Of a stretch of 15,847 nucleotides of DNA, positions 1-6,270 are shown piece by piece. Below the pieces are notes generated by a model. It was given only the letters and a program-made list of their open reading frames with translations. It searched no databases and was not told the origin of the DNA. Origin of the DNA: an uncultured Elusimicrobiales bacterium. GTDB lineage: Bacteria > Elusimicrobiota > Elusimicrobia > Elusimicrobiales > Elusimicrobiaceae. Numbering within the stretch: the stretch's first letter is position 1; each line of letters starts with the position of its first letter. Position numbers and translations under genes: made by a program. Location: contig CALUQA010000075.1 of assembly GCA_944322775.1 (NCBI GenBank), positions 1 to 15,847 of the forward strand, written 5' to 3'.

Positions 1-416
1 TACGCGATTTCCTGTTAAGCCATGAGGAACTGCACCTGGTGGCGCAGGGCGAGTTTATCGTCCCCCTGAGCGTGGTGCTGATGTGCCACTCCGCCATTGC
101 CCTGGGCACCCTGTCCGGCGGCTGGCGTATTGTGAAAACCATGGGCCAGAAAATTACGCGCTTGCGCCCCGTGGACGGCTTCTGCGCCGAGTCCGGCTCG
201 GCCATTTCGCTGTTTATCGCTTCGTCTTTGGGCGTGCCCGTGAGCACGACGCATACCATTACTGGCGCTATCGTCGGGGTGGGCTCCCTGCGCCGTCTTT
301 CCAGCGTACGCTGGGGCGTAGCCAAACGCATTGTGTGGGCCTGGTTTATCACCATACCGGCGGCGGGGCTTATTTCAGCCGCGGCCTATTGGCTGAAAGT
401 AGTGTTTTTTGGCTGA
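1..416 (+). CDS. pit: PiT-family inorganic phosphate transporter, C-terminal part (5' end outside window)
   Basis: This is the last 137 residues of a membrane inorganic phosphate permease of the PiT/PHO4 family; the reading frame is open from base 3 and the start lies to the left. The second half of the PHO4 family carries a characteristic signature, and it is visible here. A GGWRIVKTMG stretch is followed by a loop ending PVDGFCAESGSA, then the segment VPVSTTHTITGAIVGVG and a final hydrophobic helix ending in a short Phe/Gly tail. These proteins move phosphate together with a cation (H+ or Na+) across the inner membrane. No pho-regulator gene is visible next to it, although such a gene could lie upstream. 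An intrinsic terminator follows directly. The family call is firm; the ion used and the regulation cannot be read from this fragment. Confidence 0.9.
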   Translation, partial: RDFLLSHEELHLVAQGEFIVPLSVVLMCHSAIALGTLSGGWRIVKTMGQKITRLRPVDGFCAESGSAISLFIASSLGVPVSTTHTITGAIVGVGSLRRLSSVRWGVAKRIVWAWFITIPAAGLISAAAYWLKVVFFG

Positions 417-430
417 GTATTTGCTTACCC

Positions 431-457
431 AAAGCCCGCCAAACGGCGGGCTTTTTT
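431..457 (+). terminator. Intrinsic terminator after the phosphate transporter
   Basis: A 10-bp stem (431-440 with 445-454) is GC-rich at its core (GCCCGCC pairing with GGCGGGC), has a 4-base loop and runs into a T tract (452-457). It begins 14 bases after the transporter stop codon and separates that gene from the MerR gene. Confidence 0.9.
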
Positions 458-484
458 ATGCCCGCTCTGGGCCGCTTGCCCGTT

Positions 485-493
485 TGCTATAAT
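485..493 (+). promoter_or_regulatory. Extended -10 promoter of the MerR-type gene, probably leaderless
   Basis: The sequence TGCTATAAT is a perfect extended -10 element. No good -35 box is seen at 465-470. The hexamer ends at 493, so transcription is expected to start near base 500, which is the A of the ATG. No Shine-Dalgarno sequence precedes that ATG, so the mRNA may be leaderless. Confidence 0.6.
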
Positions 494-499
494 ATAATT

Positions 500-844
500 A
501 TGGGAATGGAAGAACTGGAACAGAAAGATTATTTTAGCATCGGCGACGTCAAACGCATTACCGGCGTGCCCGAATATTCCATACGCTATTGGGAGGCGGA
601 ATTTGGCCTGATTAAACCCATTCGTCTGGAAAGCGGACACCGCCGTTATACCAAAGAAGACGTATATACCATTCTTAAAATTAAAGATTTAATTTATAAG
701 CATAAACTGACGTTGGAAGGGGCCAAAAAACAGCTTTCCAAGTATTCCCCCCACGCCAAAGCAGAAGCAAAAATGGCAGGCACAGACGTGAAGTTTCTCT
801 CGGAAATTAAAGAAACTCTTTCACAACTGCTAAAAGAATGCTAA
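500..844 (+). CDS. MerR-family transcriptional regulator, short form
   Basis: The protein has 114 residues. Residues about 10-80 form a MerR winged helix-turn-helix: YFSIGDVKRITGVPEYSIRYW, then the wing segment LESGHRRYTKEDVYTI, then a helix starting the dimerisation region. The C-terminal tail is short and lacks the cysteine cluster or large ligand domain of metal- or drug-sensing MerR proteins, so the inducer, if any, is unknown. The start is placed at 500 because a perfect -10 box ends 7 bases before it; ATG at 506 is the alternative and also lacks a usable Shine-Dalgarno sequence. The stop lies 38 bases before a tRNA-Pro gene. Short MerR proteins beside tRNA-Pro are, as far as I recall, a recurring arrangement in some deltaproteobacteria, so the neighbourhood may be ancestral. 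The DNA target is unknown. Confidence 0.85.
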   Translation: MGMEELEQKDYFSIGDVKRITGVPEYSIRYWEAEFGLIKPIRLESGHRRYTKEDVYTILKIKDLIYKHKLTLEGAKKQLSKYSPHAKAEAKMAGTDVKFLSEIKETLSQLLKEC

Positions 845-882
845 AATATATGTACAGCAGTAAAACAAGTTGACAATTTTTT

Positions 883-957
883 CGGGGAATGGCTCAGTGG
901 TAGAGTGCTCGCTTGGGGTGCGAGAGACCGCGGGTTCGATTCCCGCTTCCCCGACCA
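883..957 (+). tRNA. tRNA-Pro (anticodon GGG)
   Basis: A complete 75-base cloverleaf with encoded CCA. The acceptor stem CGGGGAA pairs with TTCCCCG. The D arm is GCTC/GAGT. The anticodon stem CTCGC/GCGAG encloses loop TTGGGGT, which gives anticodon GGG. The T arm GCGGG-TTCGATT-CCCGC is perfect. The initial C with a C-G first pair is typical of bacterial proline tRNAs. No good promoter lies between it and the MerR gene 38 bases upstream, so read-through from that gene is likely. It reads codons CCC and CCU. Confidence 0.97.
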
Positions 958-981
958 TTTCAAACAATTACTTGCTATATA

Positions 982-1057
982 CGGGGCGTAGCGCAGCTGG
1001 TAGCGCGCACGGTTCGGGACCGTGAGGTCGTGGGTTCAAATCCCGCCGCCCCGACCA
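982..1057 (+). tRNA. tRNA-Pro (anticodon CGG)
   Basis: A complete 76-base cloverleaf with encoded CCA, 24 bases after the first tRNA-Pro and presumably on the same transcript. The acceptor stem CGGGGCG pairs with CGCCCCG. The D arm is GCGC/GCGC. The anticodon stem CACGG/CCGTG encloses loop TTCGGGA, anticodon CGG, reading codon CCG. The T arm is GTGGG-TTCAAAT-CCCGC. Its last bases and the following terminator arm recur at 3762-3785, so this tRNA is the likely attachment site of the segment to its right. Confidence 0.97.
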
Positions 1058-1073
1058 TTTAAAAAGACACCTT
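1050..1073 (+). repeat. 24-bp direct repeat, left copy (tRNA-Pro 3' end plus terminator arm; att-like)
   Basis: These 24 bases, starting CCCGACCATTT and ending AGACACCTT, are identical to 3762-3785. This copy covers the last eight bases of tRNA-Pro(CGG) including CCA and the ascending arm of its terminator. Identity stops abruptly at both edges. A repeat of a tRNA 3' end in direct orientation is the usual footprint of tRNA-targeted integration. Duplication of a tRNA/terminator unit is the alternative. Confidence 0.7.
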
Positions 1074-1091
1074 TTCCAAGGTGTCTTTTTT
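1061..1091 (+). terminator. Intrinsic terminator of the tRNA-Pro pair
   Basis: A 13-bp perfect stem (1061-1073 with 1078-1090, core AGACACCTT/AAGGTGTCT) with loop TTCC is followed by a T run. It starts 4 bases after the CCA of the second tRNA. Confidence 0.92.
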
Positions 1092-1173
1092 GTTGCCAAA
1101 AAACCTAAGTTTCTTTTCTCTTTAGATATTCAAAACATATTCTAAGACGATATCTTTTGCCGTCATAGACTTC

Positions 1174-1203
1174 TTGACTATTATAACTATTTTATACTAT
1201 AAT
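1174..1203 (+). promoter_or_regulatory. Sigma-70-type promoter for the 1352 gene
   Basis: TTGACT at 1174-1179 and a perfect TATAAT at 1198-1203 are separated by 18 bases, in a very AT-rich stretch. Transcription would start near 1210 and leave an untranslated leader of about 140 bases before the ATG at 1352. I see no stable hairpin or riboswitch-like fold in that leader. The rest of the 294-base gap (1058-1351) holds only the tRNA terminator and this promoter. Confidence 0.6.
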
Positions 1204-1351
1204 ATATTTATAAATATTTCCTGCCGCACAATCCTTTTATTCTTGTTTTATTTTCCACCCGTAAACTGAACTTTTATTTATTTTTACTTTTTACTGCCGT
1301 ACTATACCTACTTTTCATTCTGCTGTATTATCTCACCTAAGGAGTAATTAT

Positions 1352-2317
1352 ATGCCAAATCAAAACAAAACCCTTTATCCGCTGCGCCAAAATATGCTGG
1401 AAAGACGCCTCCAAGAAATAGAATACCTAGAGCGCCAACAAGCCCGCCAAGATGACTTTACCAGCCGGCTATATGGCAAACAAGATTATAGAGAAGAACG
1501 AAATAATATTTTGAAAGAGCTATTACAAGGGAACCAATCTCGCACGCAAGAGAGCAAATACCCAGATGAAACATTTTGGGATAGTGTAGACAGACAAATC
1601 GGAAAAGAAAAATATCCCCAAATCCCTGAAGTTATAAGCAGAGAAATCGCACATTTTCAACGGCGATATCCGGACGAGTACGAAGTATATATCCAAGAAA
1701 TCAAAAAATCTAAACAGGAACAAAGAAAAGATGATGAAAAATCCTGGCCAGAGATTAATCAGGATATTCAAAAAGGGAAAATTACCCCCACAGAACTCTC
1801 TAACCTGCAATGGAATAATATTTTGAAAAAAAGCGCACAGGATCTGCAAACCATGCAACAACAAACAGAAAACCCCTATTGCAATGTCTATGCTCGTGAC
1901 CAATTATTAAAAGAAGGAATTTATATGCCGCCCGATCAGGTGGCCAATCAAATGATTGAATATATGAAAAATCATCCGCAATTGTTTAAGAAATTACCAA
2001 AGAGAACAGATTCACAAGGAAATCCGACACAACATCTTGATCATCAAGAAGCATTTAACAAGGCTCAAACTAATCCGCCCATTCTTTCTACCTATCAAAA
2101 TCCAACCGGAGGAGAAGGTCATATTGTAGTCGTCAATCCCTATATAGCCCCTAGTTATTCCAGCAGTTGGAAAACAAATGTTACTAATGTTAATGGGTTT
2201 AATTCTGAAACCAGAAAAATCCACGAAGGTGAACGTTTATCTGCACAATTCAGCCCACAACGAGAACCCCATATGGACTACTATGAGTATATTGACCCTC
2301 GCCGCATAAAAGAATAA
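1352..2317 (+). CDS. Uncharacterised 321-residue protein, possible C-terminal papain-fold (NlpC/P60- or CHAP-like) amidase
   Basis: I do not recognise the whole protein. Residues 1-165 are strongly charged and rich in Gln, Glu, Lys and Arg, probably helical or coiled-coil, with no signal peptide or membrane segment. The C-terminal half has a pattern reminiscent of papain-fold cell-wall amidases: Cys177 opening a helix (NPYCNVYARDQLLKEGI), a spacer, then GGEGHIVVVNP with His257 on a predicted strand. That order and the roughly 80-residue spacing suit a Cys-His hydrolase, but the match is by eye only. The start is well supported, with AAGGAG 7 bases before the ATG. Base composition is clearly more AT-rich than in the neighbours (bases 1681-1740 contain only 16 G or C), which fits transferred DNA. 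It lies between the two copies of the 24-bp repeat. A cytoplasmic or injected cell-wall-directed effector is possible; so is an unrelated fold. Confidence 0.6.
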   Translation: MPNQNKTLYPLRQNMLERRLQEIEYLERQQARQDDFTSRLYGKQDYREERNNILKELLQGNQSRTQESKYPDETFWDSVDRQIGKEKYPQIPEVISREIAHFQRRYPDEYEVYIQEIKKSKQEQRKDDEKSWPEINQDIQKGKITPTELSNLQWNNILKKSAQDLQTMQQQTENPYCNVYARDQLLKEGIYMPPDQVANQMIEYMKNHPQLFKKLPKRTDSQGNPTQHLDHQEAFNKAQTNPPILSTYQNPTGGEGHIVVVNPYIAPSYSSSWKTNVTNVNGFNSETRKIHEGERLSAQFSPQREPHMDYYEYIDPRRIKE

Positions 2318-2360
2318 AAGGAAAGGAGGAAGAACAGAGAAAATTCTGCAGCATAAAATA

Positions 2361-2366
2361 TATAAT
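2361..2366 (+). promoter_or_regulatory. -10 box of the DUF4424 gene, probably leaderless
   Basis: A perfect TATAAT ends 7 bases before the A of the ATG at 2373. No consensus -35 is seen at 2338-2343. The strong purine-rich AGGAGG at 2324-2329 lies 43 bases before the ATG with no ATG, GTG or TTG at a normal distance after it, so it does not serve this start. Confidence 0.45.
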
Positions 2367-2372
2367 GAATGC

Positions 2373-3581
2373 ATGAAAAAAATTATCTCTATTTTGCTAT
2401 CCATGTATTTCTGCACGCCTGTATTAGCCAACGACACCTCCGGCTATGTTTTGCCTACCGGCGGCGTCGTGTTTGAAAGGCAGGACGGTATCCAAATGCA
2501 GGTGGAGGCCCTGTATATCCGCCCTGAACAAATAGAGGTAAATTATATATTTAGAAACACCACGGACAAAGACATTACCACCCAAGTTTTCTTCCCGTTG
2601 CCGCCTATATCTGCCGTGTCAGATTTCTACGGATATTATGAAGATGCCAAGCATCACTTTAACTTTAATCTCTGGATCAATGGGAAAAAAACCGATTATC
2701 AAACGCACTTTACCCTAGAACAAAATAAAAGAGAGGTGCCCGCCGTTGCCCTGCAGTTATGGAAAACGCCCGAAGAAACCCTAGACTTTAGGCAATTTCA
2801 TGAGCGCGTCAGCGCCATGCCGGAAGCGGACCGCCAGACTTTGGTAGACGGGAACTACTTAAAATGGGATTGGACGTTTGTAGAAAATCCGCAAACAAAT
2901 AAATGGGAAGAAGGCGAAGGGTGGACTATTGAGGACGGAGATGATAAAATGTGGCAAAAACTAATTTCTTACTCGTGGCAGCAAACCTTTCCCGCCGGCA
3001 AAACCGTTTCTGTCCGCCATACATACGTTCCCACGGCTATGACTGCAAATATAGGTATACCATTTTCTAAATGTATAGATGCCGAAAGTCAAAAATATCG
3101 GGATTTCGTATTTATCCCGGAAAATGAGCGCACCTATTCCTGGAACCACTTAGACGCCCAAGATTATGTGGAATACATCCTCACCACCGCCAACAACTGG
3201 CAAGGCCCCATAGAAAACTTTAACCTGCTGGTGGAAAGCCCCCTTAAAAGCGTGGGCTGCTTTGACGGAGAAGCCTTTTACGGCGGCCAATACTTTGCCG
3301 TCAACCGGTCTCATTACACGCCGGAATGGGATATCTCCGTGGATTTTATAGCAAAAGGTGACATTGCCCGCCCCTACCGCCCCAAGAGCGAGCCCGTCCT
3401 CTACCGCGTGGACGGCCCCGCCAATGTGCGTAGTACCCCCAACGGCAACGTCATAGGCCAAATGGAAAACGATACCTATGTGTGGGTATGGCCGAAAGAT
3501 AAAAAAGGCAAGTGGTACCCTGTTTTGCAAAACGGTTTACAGGGCTACACACACAAACAAAACCTGATAAAAGTGTTTTAA
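2373..3581 (+). CDS. Exported DUF4424-domain protein with C-terminal SH3-like domain
   Basis: The 402-residue protein starts with a signal peptide (MKKIISILLSMYFCTPVLA, cleavage predicted after residue 19) and is therefore exported. Residues about 20-335 match the DUF4424 pattern: a TGGVVF segment near the mature N-terminus, then alternating strands such as EALYIRPEQIEVNYIFRNTT, then the DITTQVFFPLPP motif. Residues about 341-402 look like a bacterial SH3 (SH3b) domain: LYRVDGPANVRSTPNGNVIG, a VWVWP strand and a closing GYTHKQNLIKV. SH3b domains commonly bind peptidoglycan or other cell-surface ligands; the role of DUF4424 is not known. The start is fixed by the signal peptide and the TATAAT box just before it. 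It lies 55 bases after the previous gene and ends before a shared terminator. It is less AT-rich than that gene, so the two may not have arrived together. Confidence 0.8.
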   Translation: MKKIISILLSMYFCTPVLANDTSGYVLPTGGVVFERQDGIQMQVEALYIRPEQIEVNYIFRNTTDKDITTQVFFPLPPISAVSDFYGYYEDAKHHFNFNLWINGKKTDYQTHFTLEQNKREVPAVALQLWKTPEETLDFRQFHERVSAMPEADRQTLVDGNYLKWDWTFVENPQTNKWEEGEGWTIEDGDDKMWQKLISYSWQQTFPAGKTVSVRHTYVPTAMTANIGIPFSKCIDAESQKYRDFVFIPENERTYSWNHLDAQDYVEYILTTANNWQGPIENFNLLVESPLKSVGCFDGEAFYGGQYFAVNRSHYTPEWDISVDFIAKGDIARPYRPKSEPVLYRVDGPANVRSTPNGNVIGQMENDTYVWVWPKDKKGKWYPVLQNGLQGYTHKQNLIKVF

Positions 3582-3588
3582 TGGAAGG

Positions 3589-3713
3589 CCTGTTTATTCC
3601 CTGTTATGGGGTTTAAGAAATTAAAGCAGAGCAGCGCAACTACCGCCTAAGATAGTGGGGAACAGCAACCCCAAAACTCGCCAATTTTCCCTGTATTTTG
3701 CCTGATAAACAGG
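3589..3713. repeat. Weak inverted-repeat segment between converging genes
   Basis: CCTGTTTAT (3589-3597) is matched by its inverse ATAAACAGG (3705-3713). Between the arms are a short hairpin (TGGGG at 3656-3660 with CCCCA at 3669-3673) and two CCCTGT words. This could be a small non-autonomous repeat, a structured 3' untranslated region, or chance. I see no credible gene in 3582-3845. Confidence 0.25.
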
Positions 3714-3761
3714 GATTTGACTTTCCCCCTCTTACCGCCTTTGGCAATCCGCACTCCGTGG

Positions 3762-3785
3762 CCCGACCATTTAAAAAGACACCTT
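3762..3785 (+). repeat. 24-bp direct repeat, right copy (displaced tRNA-Pro 3' end; att-like)
   Basis: Identical over 24 bases to 1050-1073, including the tRNA CCA and terminator arm. The bases before it cannot be folded into the rest of a tRNA (no T-arm TTC motif and no matching 5' acceptor), so only the tail is present, as expected of the displaced end after integration into the tRNA. Confidence 0.7.
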
Positions 3786-3799
3786 AAAAATGTGTCTTT
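3773..3799. terminator. Probable bidirectional terminator between converging genes
   Basis: AAAGACAC (3775-3782) pairs with GTGTCTTT (3792-3799) around a 9-base AT-rich loop. On the plus strand the stem runs into TTTCTG; on the minus strand it ends in five T residues. It lies between the stop of the DUF4424 gene (3581) and the stop of the leftward gene (3846). Confidence 0.65.
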
Positions 3800-3845
3800 C
3801 TGTTTAACATAATAATTGCACAAAATGCGTCTTATAAAAAACATT

Positions 3846-4781
3846 TTATTTGACTAAAACAATTTCCTTTAACTTATCCCAGTTGCATTCCTTCCACAAC
3901 ATTTGCTCCGGCAAGTCTTTGCCGTCTATCACTTGCGGGGCGCCCAGCATTTGCTGCAAGGCTTCAACTAAATCCAAATAATGTCCGGCGCCCATTTCCG
4001 CAAACACCACGTCATATTTATTCAGCGCCGCGGCAATATTTTGCAGCATAAACTGGCTGCGGGCCAAGCCTGTGGCGTGGTTTAAACGGTAAAACGGGGT
4101 CTTTATCACCCATTTTTCCGGATAAATATTCATCAAATCCTGATAGAGTTTTATAAAATCGGTTTCTTCAAAATTTTGTTTATAATGTTTTTTAAAATAT
4201 TTATTTAATTTCTGTTCCGTAAATAAAGTGCCCCACTCGGGGTGATGGTCCCTTTTGGCATAGGTGGCAATGGCTTCTTTCGCCGTAAGAGGCTGGGCAA
4301 TTTCCCGCGCGCGACCATAACCTTCCCGAATAATCCACAGCATTTGCCAGTCTTCGTAAGAGAAGCCTTTTCCCTGGGCAAAAAGCCATTGCTGTTCCAA
4401 AGATACATCCATGCGCACCAATGGTATTTGCTGCAGGCTGGCAAGCGCGGCCGTATATCCGTCCTCGGCAGACAGGCACGGCCCAAACGCTTCATTGGGT
4501 TCACGTTCCACAAAGGCTGCCTGCGGTTTATATTCATCAAAAGCATATTGCACCGCCGGCAGCGATTCTTCCCCATGGCGTGCCGCCAGTAATACCAATT
4601 TTTTGTTTCCTTTTTGATACACCGTCAAATATGGCGGCCGCGGGAAGGCCTCATATCTTTCTTGGTGCAATGTCAGCTCAGAAGAAAGCACGGACACATC
4701 CGCCGTAAACGGCTGGGCAACTGCCTGCAGGGAAAGCAAAACCCCTGCCACGGCAAATACTGTTTTTAAAAGTGTTTTCAT
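3846..4781 (-). CDS. Exported TraB/TIKI (PrgY/GumN)-like putative hydrolase
   Basis: The product has 311 residues when started at the ATG at 4781. It begins MKTLLKTVFAVAGVLLSLQA, a clear signal peptide. An upstream in-frame ATG at 4808 would add nine residues ahead of that peptide and is not supported. The body carries the order of conserved elements of the TraB/TIKI superfamily. LLAARHGEES (residues 64-73, His69) is followed by a helix and AAFVERE (Glu92), an Arg in LARSQFMLQNI (residues 239-249), and AEMGAGHYL (residues 261-269, His267). In that superfamily the GxxH motifs are thought to form a metal-dependent active site; known members include the animal Wnt protease TIKI and bacterial PrgY and GumN. 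The substrate here is unknown. The gene stands alone, with its own -10 box 6 bases before the ATG, and converges on the DUF4424 gene. The family call is moderate. Confidence 0.65.
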   Translation of the reverse strand: MKTLLKTVFAVAGVLLSLQAVAQPFTADVSVLSSELTLHQERYEAFPRPPYLTVYQKGNKKLVLLAARHGEESLPAVQYAFDEYKPQAAFVEREPNEAFGPCLSAEDGYTAALASLQQIPLVRMDVSLEQQWLFAQGKGFSYEDWQMLWIIREGYGRAREIAQPLTAKEAIATYAKRDHHPEWGTLFTEQKLNKYFKKHYKQNFEETDFIKLYQDLMNIYPEKWVIKTPFYRLNHATGLARSQFMLQNIAAALNKYDVVFAEMGAGHYLDLVEALQQMLGAPQVIDGKDLPEQMLWKECNWDKLKEIVLVK

Positions 4782-4787
4782 ATGTCC

Positions 4788-4796
4788 AGTATAGCA
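4788..4796 (-). promoter_or_regulatory. Extended -10 promoter of the TraB-like gene, probably leaderless
   Basis: On the minus strand TGCTATACT (4796 to 4788) is an extended -10 element ending exactly 6 bases before the ATG at 4781. No -35 consensus appears at 4816-4811 and no Shine-Dalgarno sequence precedes the ATG. The geometry equals that of the genes at 500 and 2373. Confidence 0.6.
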
Positions 4797-4814
4797 AAAA
4801 CCTAACATTTCCTA

Positions 4815-4843
4815 TTGACAGTTTATTGAGAATTGTTTATTTT
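4815..4843 (+). promoter_or_regulatory. Putative promoter of a small RNA
   Basis: A perfect TTGACA (4815-4820) is followed after 17 bases by TATTTT (4838-4843), a four-of-six match to the -10 box. The predicted start, near 4850, falls just before a GC-rich hairpin with a U run. No protein gene follows on this strand. Confidence 0.4.
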
Positions 4844-4849
4844 ATTTAT

Positions 4850-4906
4850 AGACGGCTGTTGGCTAGGGTCCTTTGTGGCGCTAGAGTTACCGGCCGTCCC
4901 TTTTTT
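4850..4906 (+). ncRNA. Candidate small RNA or orphan intrinsic-terminator hairpin
   Basis: An 8-bp stem (GACGGCTG at 4851-4858 with CGGCCGTC at 4891-4898, one G-U pair) encloses a 32-base region with a second short CTAG/CTAG stem (4863-4866 with 4881-4884), followed by CCTTTTTT. It stands out as GC-rich in AT-rich surroundings. It is oriented rightwards, but both flanking genes are leftward, so it does not terminate either of them well: the minus-strand side of the hairpin has no T run. With the upstream promoter-like boxes it would make a transcript of about 57 bases. I cannot match it to a known RNA family. Nothing further is recognised in 4907-5022. Confidence 0.35.
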
Positions 4907-5022
4907 GGTAATTTTTTGAGGGCTGCAGAAATGATGTCTTGTGTATAGCTGACCTTTTCTTTTATTTGAATAAATTAAGTTTTTTGATAGAGTTTTAGAT
5001 AAGCCAACTGTTTTTATGCACC

Positions 5023-6270
5023 TTACCGCATATCTTTCTTATGGGGCAAAACTCTGCGGGGCAGGCTTTTTTCTTCCGCCAGCGAATGCCCTTTTACAGC
5101 CCATAAGCAAAGCCATATCAGCAAGCCCAGCAAAAGCAGTGCAGCAATAAAAACAAACCCTATCTCTGTGCCCCAATAGTCCATCAGGCGCCCCATTACA
5201 TACGACAAAACCGCCTGCAGTATAACAGACACCGCCATCAATACGGCCAAAGCACGGCCCAAATATTCATTCGGCACCACCTGCATAAACGAAGCATTCA
5301 GCAAAACGCGCAACCCTGCCATAGCCACGCCTGAGATAAATATAACGCTTAAAAAACCGCCCAACGTGGCATTTATTGCAAAAAAAGCCATACACCCAAC
5401 CGACACGACAAATAAAACAGTTTGCAGACGAATATGGCCCGTTTTTAACCGCGCTGCATATAAGCCGGCCGCCAAAGCGCCCAGCGCAAACACCATATCT
5501 GCCAGCCCATAGGTCATGGCCCCCCGCCGCAGGTTAAACTGCACATATCCTGGAATAATAACATTGGATATGGATATCACAATCGTCGGCAAAAACACAA
5601 TCAGGCCATACACAAATAATTTTTTGTGCTTCCACAAAAAATACATTCCATCTGCTATATTGCGCTTCCAGCCTGCAGAAGAGGGAGAAGGGCAATCAAA
5701 CGCATTTTTACTATAAGCAAACAAAGCACCGCCGGCAAAAGTAAAAAAGGCGCCGGCCCACATCAAAGAAACAAACCCCAGCCGCCCATAAAAAAACGCC
5801 GTCAGCAAAGCCGCCGCCATGGCACCCAATTGCAGCGTAATTTCTATCAGGCTGTTGCCTTTGGCCAAGTATTGTGCCGGCAGCACGGCGGGTACAGCCC
5901 CACGTGAAGCCGTGGTAAACACCACCATGCCCGGCATGTTCAACAAAGCAAGCATGTAGATAACAAACAAGGGCGGAACGCCGCTTTGGCACAACAAAGC
6001 CGTTAAAGCAAACAAAACCCCTTGCCAGCAAGAACTGCATTTCATCACCGCCGTTTTGCTTTTGTGATCTATCAAAGAACTACAGGTTATTAGGGCACAA
6101 AAGGCAGAGAGTAAAGAAATGGCATTATACAGCCCTAGAATACTGTTTTTGCCGGTTGAATGAATAACAAACCACGCCACCCCCACCACGCCTATATTCA
6201 TGCCCACAGAGGCAAAAGCATTGGCGGCAAAAAACAGTTTTATTTTACCTTCAGCGGGCTTATTTGTCAT
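5023..6270 (-). CDS. MFS exporter of the biosynthetic cluster (EntS/macrolide-efflux-like)
   Basis: A 415-residue inner-membrane protein with about 12 hydrophobic segments in two halves and a central charged loop (around AFDCPSPSSAGWKRN). After the second helix, SLIDHKSKTAVM matches motif A of the major facilitator superfamily (Asp followed by basic residues). The overall look is that of the MFS_3 group, which includes the enterobactin exporter EntS and macrolide efflux proteins, and such proteins commonly export the product of the NRPS beside them. The start is set at 6270, because AAGGG lies 7 bases before it; the ATG at 6288 has none. The gene overlaps the end of the NRPS gene by 11 bases, so translation is probably coupled and export of the cluster product is the natural role. 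It is the last gene of the operon. I see no strong terminator on its strand in 4809-5022. Confidence 0.88.
   Translation of the reverse strand: MTNKPAEGKIKLFFAANAFASVGMNIGVVGVAWFVIHSTGKNSILGLYNAISLLSAFCALITCSSLIDHKSKTAVMKCSSCWQGVLFALTALLCQSGVPPLFVIYMLALLNMPGMVVFTTASRGAVPAVLPAQYLAKGNSLIEITLQLGAMAAALLTAFFYGRLGFVSLMWAGAFFTFAGGALFAYSKNAFDCPSPSSAGWKRNIADGMYFLWKHKKLFVYGLIVFLPTIVISISNVIIPGYVQFNLRRGAMTYGLADMVFALGALAAGLYAARLKTGHIRLQTVLFVVSVGCMAFFAINATLGGFLSVIFISGVAMAGLRVLLNASFMQVVPNEYLGRALAVLMAVSVILQAVLSYVMGRLMDYWGTEIGFVFIAALLLLGLLIWLCLWAVKGHSLAEEKSLPRRVLPHKKDMR

Noticed and set aside
83..499. Upstream extension of the MerR frame into the phosphate transporter
   Set aside because: The open frame continues leftwards through the transporter and its terminator in a different frame. 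The extension has no family similarity and the promoter lies at 485-493.
870..875. Perfect TTGACA just before the first tRNA-Pro
   Set aside because: The matching -10 would fall inside the tRNA at about 893-898, where the sequence (CTCAGT) does not resemble one, so it is not a promoter for the mature tRNA.
2324..2329. Strong AGGAGG sequence downstream of the 1352 gene
   Set aside because: No ATG, GTG or TTG lies at a usable distance. It is 43 bases from the DUF4424 ATG, so it is taken as purine-rich chance sequence.
3690..3769. A third, degenerate tRNA gene before the right-hand repeat
   Set aside because: No T-arm TTC motif and no 5' acceptor partner for the bases before CCA could be found, so only the last bases of a tRNA are present.
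3647..3844. Open frame of 65 codons on the minus strand between converging genes
   Set aside because: It crosses the terminator and the tRNA-tail repeat, has no ribosome binding site and no recognisable domain. Judged non-coding.
4205..4576. Overlapping open frames on both strands inside the TraB-like gene
   Set aside because: They are shadows: the TraB-like frame has a signal peptide and conserved motifs, while these have neither motifs nor start signals.
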